64,000 nt of DNA from the NCBI GenBank assembly GCA_900551075.1, contig URVB01000001.1, positions 62,001 to 126,000 of the forward strand, written 5' to 3'. The notes beneath the pieces are model-generated. The model was not told the origin of the DNA. It saw only the letters and a list, made by a program, of their open reading frames with translations, and ran no database searches. The position numbers and the translations under genes were made by a program. Positions 59,245 through 64,000 of this stretch are shown one piece after another. Source of the stretch: an uncultured Blautia sp. Its GTDB lineage: Bacteria > Bacillota > Clostridia > Lachnospirales > Lachnospiraceae. Numbering within the stretch: the first letter of the stretch is position 1; every line of letters begins with the position of its first letter.

Positions 59245-61067
59245 ACTCCTGCCTCCTTCAAAAACCGGGATGGTTCCCGTTCCTTTTCAAACTGCCTTTT
59301 CACATAGCACAATACCAGTTCTTTTCTGGCACGTGTCATCCCAACATAGAAAAGCCGCCGTTCTTCCTCAAGCGCTTCCGCAAGAACTGCCTTTTTATAA
59401 GGAATACTGCCTTCATTTACATTCATGATATAAACGGAATCGTATTCCAGTCCCTTTACTCCATGCAATGTGGAAACAACCACGCCCTCCCGTTTCGTCT
59501 CCTGCTTTCTTGCCTGCTCCTTTAGTTTTTGGGAATAATCCTCTATGTAAGTTTCCCACTCTTTGAGAGTTTTCATCCCTTTTGCGCTTTCCAAAATACG
59601 GTCCAGTATTTCGCTCAGCTCCTCTGGTTTTATTTTACGATATTGAGCATATTCATGCAAGTATTCTTCGTATCCAATTCCCTTTCTTATGAAATTTATG
59701 GCCGCATAGGGAGGCAGCGTCCGCAGTATGCGCAGATGCGTCTCCAGCGTCGTAATTCTGTCACACATCCAGTCCTTCTGTTTATAAAATTCCTTCAGCC
59801 TTTCAAAGGAAATCTTTGTATCTGTCAATGCATCTCTTGCAATATACCGGTTTGGACGATTCATAACCTCCAAAAAGGTCCTGCGGCTCCTGTCGCCTGC
59901 GGCAAGATGCATATATGCAAGCAGATTTCTGCATATCCAATGTCTGAACAAATTCGGAAGCTGTTCTTTCATCGTAAATGGCACCTGATACTCAATAAAG
60001 GTGCTGACCAGGCCCTCCGCCTCCTGATTGGTACGGAAAAGAATCGCTGTATTCTCCAGCTCCTCCCCCTTATCCAAGCGCATTCTTAACTCCTGTACCA
60101 CCTGAAGATACTCCTCCCCCGGATCGGAAAATTCCCGCAAACAGACCGGGCTCCCCGTTTCATTCCCAGTGGAGAGCTTTTTGAAAAAACGTTTTTCATT
60201 TTGATCAATAACCTTCATAGCAGTCTTCAGAATCTGTCCACTGCAGCGGTAATTCACATCCAGAAGTACGGTCTCAGCCTTTGGGTAATCTCTGGTAAAA
60301 TTCAGCATAATCTCCGGTCTGGCTCCCCGGAAATGATAAATAGACTGGTCGTCATCCCCTACGATAAACAAATTATCTTCCGGCCTGGCAAGGAGCCGCA
60401 CAATATCATACTGAAGCTGGTTGATATCCTGGAACTCATCCACCAATATGTACTGAAACTTCTTCTGCCATGCGGCCAAAATATCCTTACGTTTCATAAA
60501 AAGCTCATAGCAGGACAAAAGCATATCGTCAAAATCAAGCTTGCGCCGGGCATGGCAGGTCTTACGATAACCCTGATATATCTGCCGGAATACTTCATCC
60601 GGACAACAGGAAGAATAATAGTGTTCGATAGCAATGCGGCTGCCCTTTACCACACTGATTTCTCTGGAAAGCCCTTCTGCAAAATCACCTTCCTTTGCAA
60701 GCTCCCCTCCGTAATTCAGGGCAAGCTCATGAAGTATTTCATATTTTTCTTCTTCCGAAAGGATGTTGGATGCATTTAATCCATAAGCCTGCTTTAGAAT
60801 TCCGTAAAACACACCGTGAAAGGTCCCAAAGGTCACCTGCGTCTGCTCCTGTCCCGTGAATTTCAGGAACCTTTCCTTCATTTCTCCGGCTGCCGCTCTG
60901 GAAAAAGTCACAACCAAAATAGAAGAAGACGGTATCTTACCCTTAGTAATCATATGTGCAGTTCGTTCCACAATAACGGAGGTTTTCCCCGATCCGGGGC
61001 CTGCCAGAACCATCATTGGCCCTGACAGGTGGGCGATTGCCCGTAATTGAGATGCATTTCTTTTCAT
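59241..61067 (-). CDS. UvrD/PcrA-like superfamily 1 DNA helicase
   Basis: The 608-residue protein has motif I GPGSGKTSVIVERTAHMI near residue 25, motif II ILVDEFQDINQLQYDIVRLL, the motif III region FIVGDDDQSIYHFRGARPE and motif VI ERRLFYVGMTRARKELVLCY. It is shorter than PcrA (about 740) because the C-terminal region is missing. The ATG at 61067 overlaps the gltX stop codon (ATGA). It probably unwinds DNA in repair. The family name is clear, but its exact orthology is not. Confidence 0.92.
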   Translation of the reverse strand: MKRNASQLRAIAHLSGPMMVLAGPGSGKTSVIVERTAHMITKGKIPSSSILVVTFSRAAAGEMKERFLKFTGQEQTQVTFGTFHGVFYGILKQAYGLNASNILSEEEKYEILHELALNYGGELAKEGDFAEGLSREISVVKGSRIAIEHYYSSCCPDEVFRQIYQGYRKTCHARRKLDFDDMLLSCYELFMKRKDILAAWQKKFQYILVDEFQDINQLQYDIVRLLARPEDNLFIVGDDDQSIYHFRGARPEIMLNFTRDYPKAETVLLDVNYRCSGQILKTAMKVIDQNEKRFFKKLSTGNETGSPVCLREFSDPGEEYLQVVQELRMRLDKGEELENTAILFRTNQEAEGLVSTFIEYQVPFTMKEQLPNLFRHWICRNLLAYMHLAAGDRSRRTFLEVMNRPNRYIARDALTDTKISFERLKEFYKQKDWMCDRITTLETHLRILRTLPPYAAINFIRKGIGYEEYLHEYAQYRKIKPEELSEILDRILESAKGMKTLKEWETYIEDYSQKLKEQARKQETKREGVVVSTLHGVKGLEYDSVYIMNVNEGSIPYKKAVLAEALEEERRLFYVGMTRARKELVLCYVKRQFEKEREPSRFLKEAGV

Positions 61068-62518
61068 TTTGACTGTAATTTTCTGATGGCTGCTTTTACA
61101 CGTTTCAGAGTCTCTTCTTTTCCGATAATTTCCATGATCTCCGTGGCGCCTGCCGGTGTCATCTGTCTTCCTGACACAGCCGTACGCAGAGGCCACATCA
61201 CATAACCGTTCTTATAACCTTTTTCCTTCACAAAAGCACTCAAAACAGCAAAAAGCGGATCATTGGTGTAATCCTCCTGCGCTTCCAGTACCGGAAGTAC
61301 TTCCTTAAGGACAGAAAGGGAGGTTTCCTCATTTGTTTTCATTTTCTTATGACAGTACATGGAAGCATCGTATTGCGGCACTTCCTCAAAGAAGCCGATC
61401 AATGCCGGGATATCCGGGAATACCTCGATTCTCGTCTGGACCATACCGGCAATCTTCCGAAAATCATAGTCCTTTTTCAAAACCTGTTTCATGTATGGGA
61501 GCGCTTTTTCATAGAAAGCATCCGGGTCCATCTTTTTGATATATTCACCGTTCATCCAGCGAAGCTTTGTAACATCAAACACTGCCGGAGATTTGCTCAT
61601 ATGACGATAATCAAAGGCCTCCACAAGCTCCTGAAGGGAAAAGATTTCTCTGTTCTTCTGAGGACTCCAGCCAAGCAATGCCACAAAGTTGACAATAGCC
61701 TCTGTCAAAAATCCCTGCTCCACAAGGTCTTCATAGGAGGAATGCCCGGAACGCTTGGACAGCTTCTGATGTTCTTCATTGGTGATCAGCGGACAATGTA
61801 CATATACCGGAATTTCCCAGCCAAAGGCCTCGTAAATCCGGTTGTACTTCGGTGCGGAGGAAAGATACTCATTTCCTCTGACTACATGAGTAATGCCCAT
61901 CAAATGATCATCAATCACATTTGCAAAATTGTAAGTCGGATATCCGTCGGATTTAATCAGGATCAAATCCTCCAGTTCCCCGTTATTAACAGTGATATCT
62001 CCGTAGATTACATCCCGGAAGGTTGTAGTTCCTTCTGTCGGCATATTAAAACGAATCACATGCGGTTCTCCTGCTGCAAGACGCCTTTCGACCTCTTCCT
62101 TTGGAAGATGCAGACAACGCTTGTCATAAATGGAGATTTCTTTGCCTGCTACCGTACGCTTCATACTCTCCAGCTCTTCCTGCTTACAGAAGCAATAATA
62201 GGCATCCCCCTGCTCAATAAGCTTTTTCGCATATTCGAGATAAATGCCGGAAGCCTGGCGCTCGCTCTGTACATATGGACCGACACCGCCATCCTTATCC
62301 GGGCCTTCGTCGTGGATCAAGCCTGTTTTTTCCAAAGTTCTGTAGATGATATCCACAGCTCCATCCATATAGCGCTCCTGGTCTGTGTCCTCAATACGGA
62401 GGATGAAATCTCCGCCTTCGTGTTTTGTAATCAAATAAGCATATAAGGCTGTTCTTAAATTTCCTACATGCATCCTGCCGGTTGGGCTCGGTGCAAATCT
62501 TGTCCTGAATTTTGACAT
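61064..62518 (-). CDS. gltX: Glutamyl-tRNA synthetase
   Basis: The 484-residue class I synthetase has the HIGH-type motif (PTGRMHVGNLRTALYAYLI at residue 11) and the KMSKS-type motif (HQKLSKRSGHSSYE near residue 250). It charges tRNA-Glu, and in Firmicutes also tRNA-Gln, for later amidation. The start has a GGGAGA site. It heads an operon with the helicase and transferase and has an extended -10 promoter at 62691-62720. Confidence 0.97.
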   Translation of the reverse strand: MSKFRTRFAPSPTGRMHVGNLRTALYAYLITKHEGGDFILRIEDTDQERYMDGAVDIIYRTLEKTGLIHDEGPDKDGGVGPYVQSERQASGIYLEYAKKLIEQGDAYYCFCKQEELESMKRTVAGKEISIYDKRCLHLPKEEVERRLAAGEPHVIRFNMPTEGTTTFRDVIYGDITVNNGELEDLILIKSDGYPTYNFANVIDDHLMGITHVVRGNEYLSSAPKYNRIYEAFGWEIPVYVHCPLITNEEHQKLSKRSGHSSYEDLVEQGFLTEAIVNFVALLGWSPQKNREIFSLQELVEAFDYRHMSKSPAVFDVTKLRWMNGEYIKKMDPDAFYEKALPYMKQVLKKDYDFRKIAGMVQTRIEVFPDIPALIGFFEEVPQYDASMYCHKKMKTNEETSLSVLKEVLPVLEAQEDYTNDPLFAVLSAFVKEKGYKNGYVMWPLRTAVSGRQMTPAGATEIMEIIGKEETLKRVKAAIRKLQSK

Positions 62519-62784
62519 GATACCAATTCTCCCAGTAAATATGATATAGAGACATGCCCCCGATTCCGTCTTGCTCCATCCCGGTTACGGGCATTCACCC
62601 TGTAAAATCGGATTCGCAGGAGCTTCTAGATGTGCAGGCACAACCCAAATTCCTTTAAATCTGATTTTGCATGTCTCGTTGCTAACGTGCATTATATCAC
62701 TAAATCCTTCATAATGTCCATAGGTTTTCCGCAAATCAGGCAGACTCTTAAGATTCTTTTGGCGGAAATTCTTATGTCTTTTGC
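62519..62784 (-). other. Leader region of gltX with short reading frame and hairpin
   Basis: About 170 transcribed bases lie between the promoter and gltX. On the minus strand they include a 35-codon ATG frame (from about 62690: MHVSNETCKIRFKGIWVVPA and onwards, ending GECP) and the hairpin CCCG-TAAC-CGGG (about 62575-62586). No T-box signature and no T run were seen. No function is recognised. The stretch from 62721 to 62784 holds nothing noted. Confidence 0.35.
62691..62720 (-). promoter_or_regulatory. Extended -10 promoter of gltX
   Basis: On the minus strand TGGACA (62720-62715), 18 bases and TATAAT (62696-62691), with TG one base before the -10, form a good promoter. Confidence 0.6.
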
Positions 62785-64000
62785 CTACATATTCCGGAAA
62801 CGGAGGTATCTTTCCTCCGCAAGCTGCTCACCGGTTTTTCCTGCATTTGCACGCAGAAATTCTTTCATTCGGATTTTCATATATTCTGAAATTTCCTTCA
62901 GGGTATTCTTACATGCCGGGACTTCCTCCGGTATCACCCGCTCAACAAGCCCCATTTCCTTGAGCTGTCCGGCCGTTACTTTCATAGCCTCTGCGGCCTC
63001 CGGCGCACGTTTGCTGTCCTTCCACAAAATGGATGCAAAACCCTCCGGGGAAAGTATCGTATAAGTAGCATTCTCCATCATCCATACCTCATTGGCTACG
63101 CCAAGCGCAAGGGCACCGCCGCTGCCGCCTTCTCCGATGACTATGGAAAGTACGGGAATCCTCAGGTCTGACATCTCCAAAAGATTTCGGGCAATCGCCT
63201 CTCCCTGGCCCCTTTCTTCTGCCTCAATGCCGCAGAAGGCCCCCGGCGTGTCAATAAAGGCAATCACCGCACGTCCGAATTTTTCCGCCTGCTTCATCAG
63301 GCGCAGGGCTTTTCGGTATCCCTCCGGAGAAGGCATACCGAAATTACGAATAAGATTCTCCTTCGTGCTTTTCCCCTTCCGGATTCCCACAACCGTTACC
63401 GGCTGCCCGTCTAAACAGGCAATCCCTCCTAAAACCGCTCCATCGTCACGAAAAGCCCTGTCACCGTGAAGTTCCATAAAATCATCAAAAATATATCCGA
63501 TGTAATCAGGACTTAAGGGCCGTTCACTGCTCCTTGCCGTAAGCACTCTGTCCCATGCGCTCATGGGTTCCTGCTTCCTTACTCCTTTCTTTTTGCCGAA
63601 TGTCTCGATTTTTCTGGCGGAGGTTTCCAAAGGGAAGCTGTCATAGCCCACAGTCTGATGCATTTGTATAATACGAGCCAATGTTTCCCGCATTTTTTCC
63701 CTTTGTACAATCCCGTCCAAAAATCCATGCTCCAGCAGAAATTCTGATTTCTGGAAGCCTTCCGGCAGTTTCTGCCTTATCGTCTGCTGAATCACCCTCG
63801 GTCCGGCAAAACCGATCAGTGCCCCCGGTTCCGCAAGAATGATGTCCCCCAGCATTGCGAAGCTGGCTGTTACGCCCCCGGTAGTCGGGTCCGTCAGAAC
63901 GGATACATACAAAAGCCCCTCTTTGGAATGCTTACGGATGGCTGCTGCGGTCTTTGCCATCTGCATCAGGGAAACCATTCCTTCCTGCATCCTGGCGCCC
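62785..64000 (-). CDS. Acetyl-CoA carboxylase carboxyltransferase, fused beta-alpha (AccD-AccA), partial
   Basis: The visible 405 codons run off the right edge. From the edge, the first part (GARMQEGMVSLMQMAKTAAA, TDPTTGGVTASFAMLGD, GFAGPRVIQQTIRQKLPEGF) is the C-terminal end of AccD. After a basic linker near residue 140 (FGKKKGVRKQEPMSAWDRVL) the rest is AccA (DRAFRDDGAVLGGIACLDGQ, FIDTPGAFCGIEAEERGQGE, GEGGSGGALALGVANEVWMM). The two are in one continuous frame, whereas Bacillus and E. coli have separate genes. The zinc ribbon of AccD should lie beyond the window. It carboxylates acetyl-CoA using carboxybiotin in fatty-acid synthesis. Confidence 0.9.
   Translation of the reverse strand, partial: GARMQEGMVSLMQMAKTAAAIRKHSKEGLLYVSVLTDPTTGGVTASFAMLGDIILAEPGALIGFAGPRVIQQTIRQKLPEGFQKSEFLLEHGFLDGIVQREKMRETLARIIQMHQTVGYDSFPLETSARKIETFGKKKGVRKQEPMSAWDRVLTARSSERPLSPDYIGYIFDDFMELHGDRAFRDDGAVLGGIACLDGQPVTVVGIRKGKSTKENLIRNFGMPSPEGYRKALRLMKQAEKFGRAVIAFIDTPGAFCGIEAEERGQGEAIARNLLEMSDLRIPVLSIVIGEGGSGGALALGVANEVWMMENATYTILSPEGFASILWKDSKRAPEAAEAMKVTAGQLKEMGLVERVIPEEVPACKNTLKEISEYMKIRMKEFLRANAGKTGEQLAEERYLRFRNM

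Noticed and set aside
61349..62446. Plus-strand open frame of 365 codons
   Set aside because: It is antisense to gltX, which carries both class I synthetase motifs. The frame shows no family features.
62519..62720. T-box riboswitch ahead of gltX
   Set aside because: The T-box consensus (GGGTGG-type element) and a following terminator were not found on the minus strand.
1..64000. CRISPR array, tRNA, rRNA, prophage or intact insertion sequence
   Set aside because: No regular repeat-spacer pattern, cloverleaf, rRNA stretch, transposase or phage structural gene was recognised. The single tyrosine recombinase fits chromosomal XerD. Short RNA genes could still be missed by eye.

Overview
The window looks like a chromosomal segment of an endospore-forming, low-to-mid GC Firmicute, most probably a Lachnospiraceae-type Clostridia. 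Reasons: the spo0A, spoIVB, spoIIIAA-AH, spoIIM and spoVB genes, two CotF-like coat genes, strong AGGAGG ribosome binding sites, a Gram-positive LexA box at recA, and many carbohydrate genes typical of gut anaerobes. The genus is an inference.

Layout. (1) 1-5.6 kb: a cut-off LacI regulator, a cellobiose phosphorylase (GH94) with a structured leader, and a two-subunit iron-sulfur L-serine dehydratase, followed by about 770 bases of apparently decayed DNA. (2) 5.9-17.2 kb: a sugar-utilisation island. It has an isomerase of the L-fucose/L-arabinose superfamily, an AraC regulator, an L-rhamnose-mutarotase-like protein, a rhamnose-type ABC importer (binding protein, two permeases, double ATPase) and a divergent YesM/YesN-type two-component pair. 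A relic of a GH3 beta-glucosidase abuts the kinase gene. (3) 17.9-24.4 kb: gap-pgk-tpiA of glycolysis on the minus strand, then a PHP-type histidinol phosphatase and an amylosucrase with a repetitive N-terminus on the plus strand. (4) 24.5-32.8 kb: a P-type ATPase, an RrF2-NifS-NifU-MnmA sulfur-transfer operon, spoVB and a DAHP synthase. (5) 32.9-58.7 kb: housekeeping and sporulation genes, all on the minus strand: xerD, spoIIM, rny, recX, recA, coat genes, glgA, spo0A, spoIVB, recN, argR, nadK, tlyA, dxs, ispA, xseB, xseA, nusB, asp23, prfC and spoIIIAA-AH. The order spoIIIA ... asp23-nusB-xseAB-ispA-dxs-tlyA-(nadK)-argR-recN-spoIVB-spo0A is the conserved Bacillus/Clostridium block, here without accB, accC and folD and with prfC and nadK inserted. 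(6) 58.7-64 kb: an Sfp-type phosphopantetheinyl transferase, a UvrD-like helicase, gltX, and a fused acetyl-CoA carboxylase carboxyltransferase (AccD-AccA) that runs off the right edge.

How the genes work together. The left third takes up and phosphorolyses or isomerises plant-derived sugars, and glycolysis follows directly. Amylosucrase and glycogen synthase could both build alpha-glucan but are not linked. The right two thirds are ordinary chromosomal backbone. No CRISPR array, rRNA, tRNA, prophage or intact insertion sequence was recognised.

No clearly new system stands out. The best candidate for something undescribed is the 5.9-17.2 kb island, because its importer and mutarotase look rhamnose-type while its isomerase does not, and no kinase or aldolase is present. 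Other points of interest are the lipobox-less binding protein, a perfect 9-bp-arm palindrome beside the two-component promoter, the GH3 relic, a rho-independent terminator embedded in the araC coding end, the amylosucrase decapeptide repeats, a duplicated 47-base intergenic repeat, and the AccDA fusion.
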